Source: Bradyrhizobium sp. 190 (lineage in GTDB: Bacteria; Pseudomonadota; Alphaproteobacteria; Rhizobiales; Xanthobacteraceae). Taken from it: a stretch of DNA of 64,000 nucleotides. The position numbers and the translations under genes are program-made. The stretch spans positions 682,001 through 746,000 of the forward strand of contig NZ_JADPJL010000008.1 of the NCBI RefSeq assembly GCF_023073415.1. The letters are read 5' to 3'. The number at the start of each line of letters is the position of its first letter. Positions within the stretch are counted from its first letter, which is position 1. Under the pieces are notes generated by a model. The model was given only the letters and a program-made list of their open reading frames with translations, did no database searches and had not been told where the DNA came from. Positions 34,047-46,720 of this stretch are shown here, piece after piece.

Positions 34047-35018
34047 CTATCGGCGCTTGCCGCGTGCCGACGTGCGGGTGATCCTTATCCTGCCTTGGGT
34101 TCGCGGCAGGAATTGCGCGCCGCGGGCGCTGAGGAACTCCAGCATGGCGCGTGCCGGCGGCAGCAGGATCTTGTCTTTTCGGGAAAGGGCGAACCATTGC
34201 CTGATGACAGGAAGGCCAACCACGTCGAGCGTGACCAGCCGCCGCTCGTCGAGTTCGGTAGCGACCGTGTGCGCCGAAATGAACGCAATTCCGAGGCCCG
34301 CGATCACAGCCTGCTTGATCGTCTCGTTGCTGCTCATCGCCATGCCGATCTTAGGGCGAATTCGCGCCGTTTCGAACAGTTGCTCCATCAGGCCGCGCGT
34401 GCCCGAACCGGGTTCGCGGGTCAGAAATGTTTCGTCGGCCAGGTCGCTCGGCGGGATACGGGATTTTCGCACCAGGCGATGGCTCGTCGGCGCGATAATG
34501 ACATGGGGGTGATCGCCGATCGGGTGAACGTCCATGTCGATATCAGCCGGTGGGCGACCCATGATCGCGAAATCGAGATCATAGCCGCGTAGCGCCTCGC
34601 CGATCTCCTGCCGGTTTCCGATCGAGAGCGTGACATCGATGTTCGGATAGCGTTTCGAAAATCCGGAGATCATGAACGGCACGAAATATTTCGCCGTGCT
34701 GACGGCGCCGATCGAGATGCGGCCGGCGGTCTTTCCCGCCATCATCTCGAGCGAGGTCTCGCAGTCCGCAATCGCCGCTTCGATACGCTCGGATAGCGAG
34801 AGGACCTCCCGCCCGGCGTCGGTCAACAGCATCCCGTCACTGGTGCGCTGAATCAGCGGCAGACCTGCAAGCTCCTGCAGATTGCGGATCTGCAGCGTGA
34901 CGGCCGGCTGCGTGAGATGCAGGTGTTTGGCGGCGGCGGTAACCGACCGATCCCGGTGAACGGCTGCGAGCGCGCGCAATTGGCGAATGGTCAATTCCCG
35001 CGGAAACCTGCTTGCCAT
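34047..35018 (-). CDS. cbbR: LysR-family regulator CbbR
   Basis: 323 residues. N-terminal winged HTH LTIRQLRALAAVHRDRSVTAAAKHLHLTQPAVTLQIRNL, then the LysR co-inducer domain (ISIGAVSTAKYFVPFMI, YDLDFAIMGRPP, GLGIAFISAHTV). CbbR activates the divergent Calvin cycle operon in response to metabolites such as RuBP or NADPH. A TTG at 35030 adds four residues; the ATG at 35018 with GGATGAG upstream is preferred. Divergent arrangement with cbbF is the classic layout. Confidence 0.94.
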   Translation of the reverse strand: MASRFPRELTIRQLRALAAVHRDRSVTAAAKHLHLTQPAVTLQIRNLQELAGLPLIQRTSDGMLLTDAGREVLSLSERIEAAIADCETSLEMMAGKTAGRISIGAVSTAKYFVPFMISGFSKRYPNIDVTLSIGNRQEIGEALRGYDLDFAIMGRPPADIDMDVHPIGDHPHVIIAPTSHRLVRKSRIPPSDLADETFLTREPGSGTRGLMEQLFETARIRPKIGMAMSSNETIKQAVIAGLGIAFISAHTVATELDERRLVTLDVVGLPVIRQWFALSRKDKILLPPARAMLEFLSARGAQFLPRTQGRIRITRTSARGKRR

Positions 35019-35031
35019 GGGCTCATCCAAT

Positions 35032-35067
35032 ATAAGAAAAACTTTGCCAAAGCCAAAGATAAGAAAA
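35032..35067 (+). promoter_or_regulatory. cbbR-cbbF intergenic region with ATAAGAAAA repeats
   Basis: ATAAGAAAA occurs at 35032 and 35059 in an AT-rich island between the divergent genes. The whole 35019-35120 gap is the likely CbbR binding and promoter region for the operon. Confidence 0.45.
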
Positions 35068-35120
35068 TTTCACTAATTTTGCAAACTGAGTTGTTCTTGG
35101 AACGCGGAGTGCCTGATGGC

Positions 35121-36206
35121 ATGACGCGTTGGAGTGGCCCCGAAGAGGGCGCCAATCGGGGAACGGCCATGGACGCACGCATAAGCTTATGCTCGCATCT
35201 CGATCATGCAGGGTCGGAGACGCCGACCGGCCCGGCCGTGGCCGCTGTGATCGAGGCGATTGCCGCTGCTGCGATCGGCCTATCCGATATCATCGCCGAC
35301 GGACCGTTGGCGGGCATTACCGGACGAACCCGTGGCGTCAATTCCGATGGCGATCATCAGAAGGATATCGACCTCGCCGCCGACGCGATGATGCGCGCGG
35401 CGTTACGTGCCACCCCGGTCGCTGCCGTCCTGTCCGAAGAATTGGATCTGCCTGAGGTGCTCAATGCCGAGGCGTCGCTCTGTGTCGCGATCGATCCGCT
35501 CGATGGGTCGGCCAACCTCGAGAACAACATCTCGGTCGGAACCATCTTTTCGATCCGTTCGCGCGGCAACGATATCATCTCCACCTTCTTCGAACCTGGT
35601 ACGGCGCAGTGTGCGGCGGGTTTCGTGGTCTACGGCCCTCAGACCACGCTGGTTCTGGCGTTCGACGAGCGGGTCGACATCTTCATTCTGGACAGGCGTG
35701 CCCGGGAATTCCTGCTGATCGCGCGTCGCGTGAAAATTGCGCCCAACGCGCCCGAATTCGCCATCAACGCGTCGAACCGGCGGCACTGGCATGGACCGGT
35801 GCGGGCCTATATCGACGAATGCCTGGCGGGCACGAGCGGCAACGGTTCGGTCGACTTCAATATGCGCTGGATCGGCTCCCTGGTCGCAGAGTCGCTTCGT
35901 ATTCTCGTCCGCGGCGGCGTGTTCCTGTACCCGGCGGACGCGCGGCCGGGATATCGCGACGGACGTCTCCGCCTGCTTTACGAAGCGCATCCGATGGCCC
36001 TCGTGATGGAGTGGGCGGGCGGCGCCGCGACCACCGGCCGCCGGCGCATTCTCGAACTTTCGGCAAAAACACCACACCAGCGGGTGCCGTTGATCATGGG
36101 CTCGATGCGCGGCGTTCGCGACGTTGCCGCCATTCACGAAGCGATCGAGCCGATGTTCGACAATAGCGATGCGCCATTGTTTGCGCGGCGCGGCCTGTTT
36201 CGCTGA
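35121..36206 (+). CDS. cbbF: Fructose-1,6-bisphosphatase class I
   Basis: 361 residues. The metal and substrate site DPLDGSANLENNISVGTIFSI is present, with the GRTRGVNSDGDHQKDIDLAADAMM region before it and FNMRWIGSLVAE, FLYPAD and EAHPMALVMEWAGG after. It hydrolyses fructose-1,6-bisphosphate and, in this context, sedoheptulose-1,7-bisphosphate in the CBB cycle. The start is uncertain: ATG 35121 has a GGAG 12 bases upstream; ATG 35169 (345 aa) has GGGGA nearby. First gene of the operon. Confidence 0.95.
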   Translation: MTRWSGPEEGANRGTAMDARISLCSHLDHAGSETPTGPAVAAVIEAIAAAAIGLSDIIADGPLAGITGRTRGVNSDGDHQKDIDLAADAMMRAALRATPVAAVLSEELDLPEVLNAEASLCVAIDPLDGSANLENNISVGTIFSIRSRGNDIISTFFEPGTAQCAAGFVVYGPQTTLVLAFDERVDIFILDRRAREFLLIARRVKIAPNAPEFAINASNRRHWHGPVRAYIDECLAGTSGNGSVDFNMRWIGSLVAESLRILVRGGVFLYPADARPGYRDGRLRLLYEAHPMALVMEWAGGAATTGRRRILELSAKTPHQRVPLIMGSMRGVRDVAAIHEAIEPMFDNSDAPLFARRGLFR

Positions 36207-36219
36207 TCGGAAAGAGCAG

Positions 36220-37095
36220 ATGTCACGCAGCTATCCCATCATATCGATTACCGGATCGTCCGGTGCCGGCACGACCTCGGTGAAGAAGACGTTTGAAAAC
36301 ATCTTCCGCCGCGAGAAGGTCGAAGCTGCCTATGTCGAGGGCGACGCCTTCCACCGCTACAACCGCTTTGAGATGCGTACAAAAATGGCTGAAGAGGCGG
36401 AGCGCGGCAACAAGCATTTCAGCCATTTCAGTCCGGAAACAAATCTGTTCGAGGAGCTGGAGAAATTGTTCCGGGACTACGGCGAGTCCGGGACCGGAAC
36501 CGTCAGGCACTATGTCCACGATCATGAAGAAGCCAGGCTCTATGGCGCGGATCCGGGCACATTCACCGAATGGACGCCGTTGCCGGAAAAATCGGATCTG
36601 TTGTTCTATGAAGGTCTGCATGGCGCTGTCGTGACCGACAAGGTCAATATCGCGCAGCATGCTGACCTCAAGATCGGCGTCGTTCCCGTCATCAATCTGG
36701 AGTGGATCCAGAAGCTGCATCGCGACCGCAGCGACCGCGGCTACACCGCCGAGGCGGTGACCGATACCATCCTGCGACGGATGCCGGACTACATAAATTA
36801 CATCTGCCCGCAATTCACCGAGACCGACATCAACTTCCAGCGCGTGCCAACCGTCGACACGTCGAACCCGTTCATTGCGCGCTGGATACCGACGCCCGAC
36901 GAATCGATGGTGGTGATCCGGCTCAAGAATCCGCGCGGCATCGACTTTCCCTACCTGCTGTCGATGATTCCGAACAGTTTCATGTCGCGGGCCAATTCGA
37001 TCGTGATCCACGGATCGAAGCTCGATCTCGCGATGCAGCTCATCCTCACCCCGCTGATCCTGCAACTGATGGAACGCAAGAGGCGCATGCTATGA
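36220..37095 (+). CDS. cbbP: Phosphoribulokinase
   Basis: 291 residues, the proteobacterial length. P-loop [10 protein letters not shown], then [10 protein letters not shown] and the catalytic region HYVHDHEEA. It phosphorylates ribulose-5-phosphate to RuBP. The ATG follows the cbbF stop by 13 bases; the cbbT ATG overlaps its stop as ATGA, so translation is coupled. Confidence 0.97.
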   Translation: MSRSYPIISITGSSGAGTTSVKKTFENIFRREKVEAAYVEGDAFHRYNRFEMRTKMAEEAERGNKHFSHFSPETNLFEELEKLFRDYGESGTGTVRHYVHDHEEARLYGADPGTFTEWTPLPEKSDLLFYEGLHGAVVTDKVNIAQHADLKIGVVPVINLEWIQKLHRDRSDRGYTAEAVTDTILRRMPDYINYICPQFTETDINFQRVPTVDTSNPFIARWIPTPDESMVVIRLKNPRGIDFPYLLSMIPNSFMSRANSIVIHGSKLDLAMQLILTPLILQLMERKRRML

Positions 37096-39131
37096 ACGAT
37101 TCAGCTCTGTCCCGTATCGCCACCCAGCCGGTCGTCTCGCATGCTGAAATGGCGAATGCGATCCGCTTTCTGGCCATCGACGCCGTCGAAAAGGCGAAGT
37201 CGGGTCATCCCGGCATGCCGATGGGTATGGCCGATGTCGCGACGGTACTGTTTTCGCGCTTCCTCAAATTCGACGCCTCCGATCCGACATGGCCGGATCG
37301 CGACCGATTCGTATTGTCGGCCGGTCACGGCTCGATGCTGCTGTATGCGCTGCTGCATTTGACCGGCTACCAGGGTGTGACGACGGACGAGCTGAAGGCG
37401 TTCAGGCAGTGGGGATCGAAAACCCCTGGCCATCCGGAGTACGGGCATACACCCGGCGTGGAGACGACGACGGGGCCGCTGGGGCAGGGGATCGCAACCG
37501 CGGTCGGGATGGCGCTGGCGGAGCGCCTGATGAATGCGCGCTTCGGCGACGATCTTGTCGATCACTACACCTATGTGATCGCCGGCGACGGCTGTCTGAT
37601 GGAGGGCATCAGCCAGGAAGCGATTTCGCTGGCGGGACATCTCAAGCTCGGCCGGTTGATCGTGCTGTATGACGACAACGAAATCTCGATCGACGGATCG
37701 ATATCGCTGTCATGCTCGGATGACCCGATCGCGCGCTTCAAGGCGTCGGGCTGGTCGGCGAGCCGGATCGATGGCCATGACCCCGAGGCGATTGCCGCGG
37801 CGATCCGGCAGGCCCGGCACGACAGCCGGCCTTCCCTGATTGCCTGTCGCACGGTGATCGGTTTCGGCGCACCTAACCGTCAGGGGACGGAAAAGGCGCA
37901 TGGCGCGCCGCTTGGTGCGGAGGAAGTCGAGAAGACGCGCAGCGCGTTGGACTGGCCGCACGCACCATTTCAGGTTCCAGGAACTGTGGCCGATGCCTGG
38001 CGCGAAATTGGTGCACAAGGACATGCGGCACGGCGGGAATGGATCGAGCGCAGCAGACGCCACAGTTCGATAGGACGGTCGCCGTTCCACGACGCGCTGA
38101 ATCGAAAGCTGCCCTGTGGATATGCGGACGTGATGACGCAGATCCGGATCCGGTTCGGTACGGAGCGGCCGAAGATCGCGACCCGGCAAGCGTCGCAATT
38201 GGTGATCGACGCGATCGCGGAAGCGTTGCCCAATCTGCTTGGCGGTTCGGCCGATCTTACCCATTCGAACCTGACGCGCGCGAAGACGCAGAAACCGGTA
38301 CGGCCGGATACGCTCGATGGCAGTTATATCCATTACGGCGTCCGCGAACATGCCATGGCGGCGGCGATGAACGGCATCGCGCTGCATGGCGGCTTCATCC
38401 CCTATGGCGGCACGTTTCTCAGCTTTGCCGATTACAGCCGCCCTGCGATCAGGTTGGCCGCGTTGATGGGGATCCGCGTCATCCATGTGATGACGCATGA
38501 CTCGATCGGGTTGGGTGAAGACGGCCCGACGCATCAGCCGGTCGAGCATCTGGCATCGCTGCGGGCGATACCGAACCTGCTGGTATTCCGTCCGGGCGAC
38601 GCGGTCGAGACGGCGGAGGCGTGGGACTGCGCGTTGCGGGCAGATACAAGCCCTTCGTTGCTGTGCCTGTCGCGACAGGCGCTCCCGACGTTCCGTGACG
38701 TTGTTGGCGAAACCAATCTGGTCGCGTTCGGCGCCTATGTCGCCGTCGAACCGGAGGAGGGCCGCGACGTCACCTTGATCGCAACCGGCTCCGAAGTGTC
38801 GATTGCGCTGGAAGCGGCCAAGCTGCTGGAGAAAGACAACGTCCGCGCCGCGGTCGTCTCGGCGCCGTGCTTCGAGCTGTTTCGCCGGCAATCCCGCGAA
38901 TACCGCACCGCCGTTCTGGGACGCGTGCCGAGGGTCGGCGTCGAAGCTGCAATCGAGGGCGACTGGGCACGCTGGCTTGGCGATGGCGGCGAATTCGTCG
39001 GCATGACCGGCTTCGGCGCCTCGGCGCCGGCGGAAACGCTTTACCGCGAATTCGGCATCACCGCCGATGAGGTCGCGAAGGCCGCGCTGCGCTGCATCGC
39101 GCGCTCGCGGATGGCGGTGACCTACGCATGA
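37092..39131 (+). CDS. cbbT: Transketolase
   Basis: 679 residues. ThDP binding is seen in [20 protein letters not shown] with the GDG start, [13 protein letters not shown] near the N-terminus, and the pyrimidine domain [20 protein letters not shown]. It regenerates pentose phosphates for the CBB cycle. The open frame begins far upstream inside cbbP, but the ATG at 37092 overlaps the cbbP stop and begins the family sequence. Confidence 0.97.
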   Translation: MNDSALSRIATQPVVSHAEMANAIRFLAIDAVEKAKSGHPGMPMGMADVATVLFSRFLKFDASDPTWPDRDRFVLSAGHGSMLLYALLHLTGYQGVTTDELKAFRQWGSKTPGHPEYGHTPGVETTTGPLGQGIATAVGMALAERLMNARFGDDLVDHYTYVIAGDGCLMEGISQEAISLAGHLKLGRLIVLYDDNEISIDGSISLSCSDDPIARFKASGWSASRIDGHDPEAIAAAIRQARHDSRPSLIACRTVIGFGAPNRQGTEKAHGAPLGAEEVEKTRSALDWPHAPFQVPGTVADAWREIGAQGHAARREWIERSRRHSSIGRSPFHDALNRKLPCGYADVMTQIRIRFGTERPKIATRQASQLVIDAIAEALPNLLGGSADLTHSNLTRAKTQKPVRPDTLDGSYIHYGVREHAMAAAMNGIALHGGFIPYGGTFLSFADYSRPAIRLAALMGIRVIHVMTHDSIGLGEDGPTHQPVEHLASLRAIPNLLVFRPGDAVETAEAWDCALRADTSPSLLCLSRQALPTFRDVVGETNLVAFGAYVAVEPEEGRDVTLIATGSEVSIALEAAKLLEKDNVRAAVVSAPCFELFRRQSREYRTAVLGRVPRVGVEAAIEGDWARWLGDGGEFVGMTGFGASAPAETLYREFGITADEVAKAALRCIARSRMAVTYA

Positions 39132-39165
39132 CACCCATACGCCGATCAATGACACGGAGGCTCGA

Positions 39166-41767
<2,602 letters not shown>

Positions 41768-41779
41768 GGAGTGGAAACC

Positions 41780-42199
41780 ATGCGCATTACCCAAGGCTGC
41801 TTCTCGTTCCTGCCCGATCTCACCGACGAGCAGATTTCCCGCCAGGTCCAGTATTGCCTGGAGCAGGGCTGGGCGGTGAACATCGAATTCACCGACGATC
41901 CGCATCCCCGCAACCATTTCTGGGAGATGTGGGGCTTGCCGATGTTCGATCTCCGCGACGCCGCCGGCGTGATGATGGAACTGAATGAATGCCGCAAGGT
42001 ATATGGTAACAGCTACATCCGCCTGTCGGCGTTCGACTCCAGCCATGGCTGGGAATCGGTGCGGCTGTCCTTCATCGTCAACCGGCCGAAGGAGGAGCCT
42101 GGCTTCCGCCTCGAGCGGCATGAAATGGCCGGGCGCAATATTCGCTACACGACCAGATCATATGCCGCCGATCGTCCGGAGGGCCGGCGCTACGATTAG
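41780..42199 (+). CDS. cbbS: RuBisCO small subunit (red type)
   Basis: 139 residues, starting [19 protein letters not shown] and containing [28 protein letters not shown]. The C-terminal extension after residue 110 ([12 protein letters not shown]) is characteristic of red-type small subunits. AAGGAG at 41766 supports the ATG at 41780. Confidence 0.98.
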   Translation: MRITQGCFSFLPDLTDEQISRQVQYCLEQGWAVNIEFTDDPHPRNHFWEMWGLPMFDLRDAAGVMMELNECRKVYGNSYIRLSAFDSSHGWESVRLSFIVNRPKEEPGFRLERHEMAGRNIRYTTRSYAADRPEGRRYD

Positions 42200-42211
42200 G
42201 CAGGCGTTCGG

Positions 42212-42254
42212 TCCGGCAGACGAGTTCTCCCTGAACGTGCCTGCGTCTGCCGGA
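42212..42254 (+). other. Stem-loop just after cbbS
   Basis: TCCGGCAGACG and CGTCTGCCGGA form a perfect 11-bp stem enclosing 21 bases. With the following hairpin it may lower transcription into cbbX or protect the cbbLS mRNA 3' end. Confidence 0.5.
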
Positions 42255-42261
42255 TGCACTG

Positions 42262-42296
42262 CTCCGTCGCTGCGGAAGCGGCGACGGAGTCTTTTC
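42262..42296 (+). terminator. Terminator-like hairpin between cbbS and cbbX
   Basis: CTCCGTCGC, 10-base loop, GCGACGGAG, then TCTTTTCC. The 9-bp GC-rich stem followed by T-rich bases resembles an intrinsic terminator or attenuator inside the operon. Confidence 0.5.
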
Positions 42297-42330
42297 CGAA
42301 ACGAAGCGTGCAGCGCATTGAGGTTAGCAG

Positions 42331-43245
42331 ATGGACGTGGATACCACCCCAATGACTGATGCGGTCAACCTGCGCGATGAACTCGAAGCCGTCGGCATCG
42401 AGGAAATCCTCTCGCAGCTCGACCGCGAACTGATCGGTTTGAAACCCGTAAAGACGCGTATCCGCGAGATTGCGTCGCTGCTTCTGATTGAACGTATCCG
42501 CAAGCGCATGGGACTGGCGTCGGGCGCGCCGACGCTGCACATGTCGTTTACGGGAAATCCCGGCACCGGAAAGACGACGGTGGCGCTGCGGATCGCCAGC
42601 ATCCTGCACAGGCTCGGCTTCGTGCGCCGCGGCCAAGTGGTGTCGGTCACGCGCGACGAATTGGTCGGGCAATATATCGGCCACACCGCGCCGAAGACCA
42701 AGGAGATCCTGAAGAAGGCGATGGGCGGCGTGCTGTTCATCGACGAGGCTTATTATCTGCACCGGCCCGACAACGAGCGCGACTATGGCCAGGAGGCTAT
42801 AGAGATCCTGCTGCAGGTGATGGAAACGCAGCGCGAGGATCTGGTGGTGATCCTCGCCGGCTACGGCGACCGCATGGACAAATTTTTCGCCAGCAATCCC
42901 GGCTTCCGTTCGCGGATCGCACACCACATCGACTTTCCGGATTATGCCGACGATGAGTTGCTCGCCATCGCAGAGCTGATGCTGCGAGACATGAACTACG
43001 GATTCACTCCGGATGCGCGTGCAGAATTTGTTCGCTACATCGCATTGCGCAGGAACCAGCCGCTGTTCTCCAACGCACGCTCGATCCGCAATGCATTGGA
43101 TCGTCTGCGGCTACGCCAGGCCAACCGCCTCGTCGCCGATCTCGATCATATCCTGACAGCGGACGATATCAGGTCAATTGAGGCGTCGGACGTGCTTGCG
43201 AGCCGCGTGTTCGGGAAGGGTGGAAAATCCGCCGAAGCGGGTTAG
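42331..43245 (+). CDS. cbbX: Red-type RuBisCO activase CbbX
   Basis: 304 residues, AAA+ ATPase. Walker [14 protein letters not shown], Walker [12 protein letters not shown], pore loop [12 protein letters not shown], and the sensor region [14 protein letters not shown]. It threads the extended C-terminus of red-type large subunits to remove inhibitory sugar phosphates. Last gene of the cbb operon, separated from cbbS by 131 bases with two hairpins. Confidence 0.97.
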   Translation: MDVDTTPMTDAVNLRDELEAVGIEEILSQLDRELIGLKPVKTRIREIASLLLIERIRKRMGLASGAPTLHMSFTGNPGTGKTTVALRIASILHRLGFVRRGQVVSVTRDELVGQYIGHTAPKTKEILKKAMGGVLFIDEAYYLHRPDNERDYGQEAIEILLQVMETQREDLVVILAGYGDRMDKFFASNPGFRSRIAHHIDFPDYADDELLAIAELMLRDMNYGFTPDARAEFVRYIALRRNQPLFSNARSIRNALDRLRLRQANRLVADLDHILTADDIRSIEASDVLASRVFGKGGKSAEAG

Positions 43246-43284
43246 AGCCCACCTTCTCTGGGGGATAGACGACGATTGGCGGGG

Positions 43285-43776
43285 CTAACGCTGCAATGCC
43301 GTTTCAGGGATCGCCCTGCGAACCACTTCGCGCATCGCAAAGCTCGAATGGATCCGCGCGACGCCGGGCATCCGCGAAAGATGCTGCTTGTGGATCCGCT
43401 CGAAGTCCGCGATGTCGCGTGCTATCACCTGCAGATGATAGTCATCGCTGCCCGACATCAGGTGGCAGGACACCACGTCGGGGCAACGGGCGATCGCCGC
43501 TTCGAACGCGGCGAGATATTCCTCGCTCTGTTTTTCCAGCGTGATGGTGACGACAACCGTCGTGACGAGCCCGAGTGCGGTCGGTTCGAGATCGGCCCGA
43601 TAGCCGCGAATGATGCCGGTTTCCTCGAGCTGGCGAATGCGACGTGCGCAGGCGGTCGGCGACAGCCCGACCTTTTCGGCGAGTTCGATCTGGCTCGCCC
43701 TCGCATCGGAGAGCAACTCAGCCAGGATCCGAACATCAATACGATCCAGCTCGATCACGCCGCTATTCTCTAACAT
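43285..43776 (-). CDS. Lrp/AsnC-family regulator, probable regulator of ald
   Basis: 163 residues. N-terminal HTH (IDVRILAELLSDARASQIELAEKVGLSPTACARRIRQLEE) and C-terminal RAM ligand domain. It is divergent from alanine dehydrogenase, the arrangement of AldR regulators. A GTG at 43758 is an alternative start. A 17-bp near-palindrome lies between the genes. Confidence 0.92.
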   Translation of the reverse strand: MLENSGVIELDRIDVRILAELLSDARASQIELAEKVGLSPTACARRIRQLEETGIIRGYRADLEPTALGLVTTVVVTITLEKQSEEYLAAFEAAIARCPDVVSCHLMSGSDDYHLQVIARDIADFERIHKQHLSRMPGVARIHSSFAMREVVRRAIPETALQR

Positions 43777-43789
43777 TTAGGATCTGAGC

Positions 43790-43806
43790 GCAGAATATCT
43801 GCGCAA
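43790..43806. promoter_or_regulatory. Near-palindrome between the Lrp-type gene and ald
   Basis: GCGCAGAATATCTGCGC: 7-bp complementary arms around a 3-base centre. Its size fits an Lrp-type half-site; it lies directly before the regulator start and about 100 bp before ald. Confidence 0.45.
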
Positions 43807-43902
43807 ACGGCTCCCGGCAAGCTGCAATTCGCAGAGAAGCGCTGCTCGTTCAGGAGTAGTTTCCTGGCATCGGACAGCAGCCTCCAATGCAGGAGCAAGA
43901 CC

Positions 43903-45018
43903 ATGCGAGTCGGCGTGCCCAGGGAAATCAAGGTCGAGGAATATCGCGTAGGTCTGACGCCGGCGTCGGTGCGGGAATATGTGGCGCATGGCCACGATGT
44001 GATCGTCGAGCAAGGCGCCGGGCTTGGCATTGGCGCCAGCGATGATATCTACCGTTCGGCCGGCGCAGCGATCGTGGACACGGCAGCGGAAATCTTCGCG
44101 ACCGCCGACATGGTGGTCAAGGTCAAGGAACCGCAGCCGACGGAATGGCGCCAGCTTCGCGAGAACCAGATTCTATTCACCTATCTGCACCTGGCGCCGG
44201 ACACCGCGCAGACCAAGGGGCTTCTCGCATCCGGCTGCACCGCGATCGCCTACGAGACGGTGACGGATGCCCATGGCGGGCTCCCGCTGCTGGCGCCGAT
44301 GAGCGAGGTGGCGGGACGGCTGGCGATCGAGGCGGCGGGCGCCGCCTTGCGAAAATCGGCTGATGGCATGGGCAAGCTGATCGGCGGCGTGCCCGGCGTC
44401 GCTCCGAGCAGGATCGCCGTGATCGGCGGCGGCGTGGTCGGCACGCATGCCGCGCGGATGGCCGCAGGTCTCGGCGCTGATATCGTCATCCTTGACCGCT
44501 CGCTGCCGCGCCTTCGTGTCCTTGATGAAATGTTCCTCGGTCGCGTTCGCACGCGCTACGCGACGCTGGAAGCGATCGAGGAGGAGATCGTCGGCGCTGA
44601 CGTCGTCATCGGCGCGGTGCTGGTGCCGGGCGCCAGTGCGCCGAAACTCGTCTCCCGCGCGCATCTCGCCCGCATGAAGCGCCGCGCCGTGCTGGTCGAT
44701 GTCGCGATCGACCAAGGGGGCTGCTTCGAGACGTCGCGGCCGACGACCCATCAGGCGCCGACCTATCTCGTCGACGAGATCGTGCATTATTGCGTGGCCA
44801 ACATGCCCGGCGCAGTGCCGGTGACGTCGAGCCACGCGCTCAACAATGCCACGCTGCCGTTCGGCCTTGCGCTGGCCGGGAAGGGCATCCGCGCGCTGAT
44901 CGAGGATCCGCATCTGCGCGCCGGGCTCAACGTGCATCGCGGGCAACTCACCAACCGTGCGGTTGCCGACAGCCAGAATTTGTCCGCGGCGGCGCCCGAG
45001 AAAATTCTGGCGGCATGA
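43903..45018 (+). CDS. ald: Alanine dehydrogenase
   Basis: 371 residues. MRVGVPREIKVEEYRVGLTP start, KVKEPQ with the pyruvate-binding Lys, HLAPD, and the NAD motif AVIGGGVVGTHAARMAAGLGADI. It converts alanine to pyruvate and ammonia with NAD+, reversible, used for alanine growth or for alanine synthesis in bacteroids. AGGAG precedes the ATG. Confidence 0.96.
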   Translation: MRVGVPREIKVEEYRVGLTPASVREYVAHGHDVIVEQGAGLGIGASDDIYRSAGAAIVDTAAEIFATADMVVKVKEPQPTEWRQLRENQILFTYLHLAPDTAQTKGLLASGCTAIAYETVTDAHGGLPLLAPMSEVAGRLAIEAAGAALRKSADGMGKLIGGVPGVAPSRIAVIGGGVVGTHAARMAAGLGADIVILDRSLPRLRVLDEMFLGRVRTRYATLEAIEEEIVGADVVIGAVLVPGASAPKLVSRAHLARMKRRAVLVDVAIDQGGCFETSRPTTHQAPTYLVDEIVHYCVANMPGAVPVTSSHALNNATLPFGLALAGKGIRALIEDPHLRAGLNVHRGQLTNRAVADSQNLSAAAPEKILAA

Positions 45019-45103
45019 AGCCCGCCGGCTGACAGGCGAGAGCAGGGCGTGTGAGGCCTCGGGCAGAGCCGATGGAGGCAGCGGCTTCTGCAGCAGCGTA
45101 TCG

Positions 45104-46009
45104 TCAGCGGTCGTAGTTTGCGGGGTCTGGACTATCCGACGGCTGCGCATATGCGTTGCGCAGCACTGCCGTCATCGGAGTCTTGAAATTGAGCCCGTTG
45201 GGCGGGACCGGCGATTCGAACCACTTTTTGTAAATCGTCTCGATCTCTGGGCTTCGGTAAAGGTTGGCAGTCACACGGTCTGCCACCGCCTTGAATGGTG
45301 CATCGTCCTTGCGCAGCATGATCCCGTAGGGTTCGGCCTTGGATAAGGCCTCGTCGCTGATGATGTAGGCAGACGGGTCTTTCGACCTTGCGATCGCAAC
45401 GGCGAGCTGCACGTCATCAAGGACGTAGGCGGCGGCGCGGCCGGTCTCCAGCATGAGAAAGGCTTCGGCCTGATCCTTTGCCGCCAGCGGCGTGACGCCG
45501 AGATTGCGGGCGGCATTGACCTGGTTGAGCTGCACCATGTTGGTCGAGCCCGATATCGCAACAACCGGCTTGCCTTTCAACTGGTCGATCGTGCTGATGT
45601 TGTCGGCCTTCCGTGCGGCAAACCGCGTCGCCGACAGAAAATGTGAGTTCGTGAACGCCACTTGGCGCTGCCGCTCCGCATTGTTGGTGGTGGAGGAGCA
45701 GACGAGATCGACGGTGCCATTCATCATCAGCGGAATGCGGTTGGACGACGTCACCGCGAGCGTCTCAACGGTCACGTTGGAGACCTTGAGTTCTTGCTTA
45801 ACCGCGTCCACGATTTTCATGCAGATGTCGACGGCGTACCCGATCGCCTTCTGGTTGCCGTCCAGATAGCTGAAGGGCACCGAAGCTTCCTGGATGCCGA
45901 GGATGATCTTGTTGGTTTCCTTGACTTTCTGGAGGGTCCCGGTCAGCTCGCTTGCATGCGCGGGGACGGCGATCAGGGCAACGGCAAGCATCGTCAATGG
46001 CAGGCGCAT
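45104..46009 (-). CDS. Amino-acid ABC transporter substrate-binding protein (orphan)
   Basis: 301 residues. Signal peptide MRLPLTMLAVALIAVPAHA, then ILGIQEASVPFSYLDGNQKAIGYAVDI, the GltI-type family-3 binding protein start, and VDLVCSSTTNNAERQRQVAFT. Ligand probably glutamate/aspartate-like, from the resemblance to GltI. GAGG lies 9 bases before the ATG at 46009, whereas larger frames lack a site. No permease or ATPase genes are adjacent. Confidence 0.88.
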   Translation of the reverse strand: MRLPLTMLAVALIAVPAHASELTGTLQKVKETNKIILGIQEASVPFSYLDGNQKAIGYAVDICMKIVDAVKQELKVSNVTVETLAVTSSNRIPLMMNGTVDLVCSSTTNNAERQRQVAFTNSHFLSATRFAARKADNISTIDQLKGKPVVAISGSTNMVQLNQVNAARNLGVTPLAAKDQAEAFLMLETGRAAAYVLDDVQLAVAIARSKDPSAYIISDEALSKAEPYGIMLRKDDAPFKAVADRVTANLYRSPEIETIYKKWFESPVPPNGLNFKTPMTAVLRNAYAQPSDSPDPANYDR

Positions 46010-46180
46010 CACGGTGGACCTCATCGGATAGTGAACGGGTTTGCAGCGACCGAACTGATGGCCGTCGCGCCAATCAATAGCGGGCGACCGTAGTCGATCA
46101 GCCGTCATTGCTGAATTAGTGACTGTGAAAACCGGCTATATCAAAGTTGTATTGCCGACGGAGTCAGGGCGACCGGATTT

Positions 46181-46294
46181 AGCGTAGGCGTTAACGGGCA
46201 ACGCATCCACGATGCGTTGGCGACCCACAATAATGCAGATGTCGAGAACAACGTGCCGCAGGGCGTCGCCGTCTGGGTGTTCGCTGTCAAGAAG
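46181..46294 (+). pseudogene. Remnant of the 3' end of a PQQ alcohol dehydrogenase gene
   Basis: In one frame the bases read ...QRIHDAL...VENNVPQG-VAVWVFAVKK, closely matching the end of the intact PQQ dehydrogenase at 50876-52597 (QRIQDAL...LENNVPQGGVVWVFAVKK). Everything upstream of about 46181 has gone and the stop codon after KK is lost. Only about 38 codons remain, so it is a relic, presumably of a second copy removed by deletion. Confidence 0.75.
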
Positions 46295-46401
46295 CGATCG
46301 GTAGGCACCACGCCAGCTCGTTATTGACCAGAGATCAGAAAGGGGCGACCAACGAACGTTCGCCGCCGCCCTTTTGTTGCTTCTGGCTACCAGTGCTGGA
46401 G

Positions 46402-46665
46402 CTATTTGCCCTTGGTATCGACCTTCTGCTTTTCGTCCTCGTTCATTTTCTTCACGACGGGATCGCGACTGGCTTCGCCGGTGGTCTGAGTTGTCGTGGC
46501 CGGCGGGCTTTCGTTTGGCATGGAGGTTTGCCCAGGCGGTGTCGTCGCCGGCCGCGTCGCGGTTGCGCTCGGCGGCGACGTCGTTTGAGCGGTCGCCGCC
46601 TGTGCATTCAACAGAAGCACGCTCGACAGTAGCGACACCGCGAGCGCCGTTAAGTTGGGTTTCAT
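46402..46665 (-). CDS. Small exported Thr/Pro-rich protein
   Basis: 87 residues: signal peptide MKPNLTALAVSLLSSVLLLNAQAATAQ, a Thr/Pro/Ser-rich low-complexity middle and a charged tail KKMNEDEKQKVDTKGK. CAGGAG at proper spacing precedes the ATG. Not a recognised family; possibly periplasmic or cell-envelope associated. Confidence 0.65.
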   Translation of the reverse strand: MKPNLTALAVSLLSSVLLLNAQAATAQTTSPPSATATRPATTPPGQTSMPNESPPATTTQTTGEASRDPVVKKMNEDEKQKVDTKGK

Positions 46666-46720
46666 TGATCTGAACTCCTGTCAGATCAAGGAAAACGGCC
46701 CGGTCGGCCTAACGTTCCCC

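Noticed and set aside
36702..37091. Long 5' extension of transketolase
   Set aside because: Lies within cbbP in another frame; the ATGA-overlapping start at 37092 fits the family.
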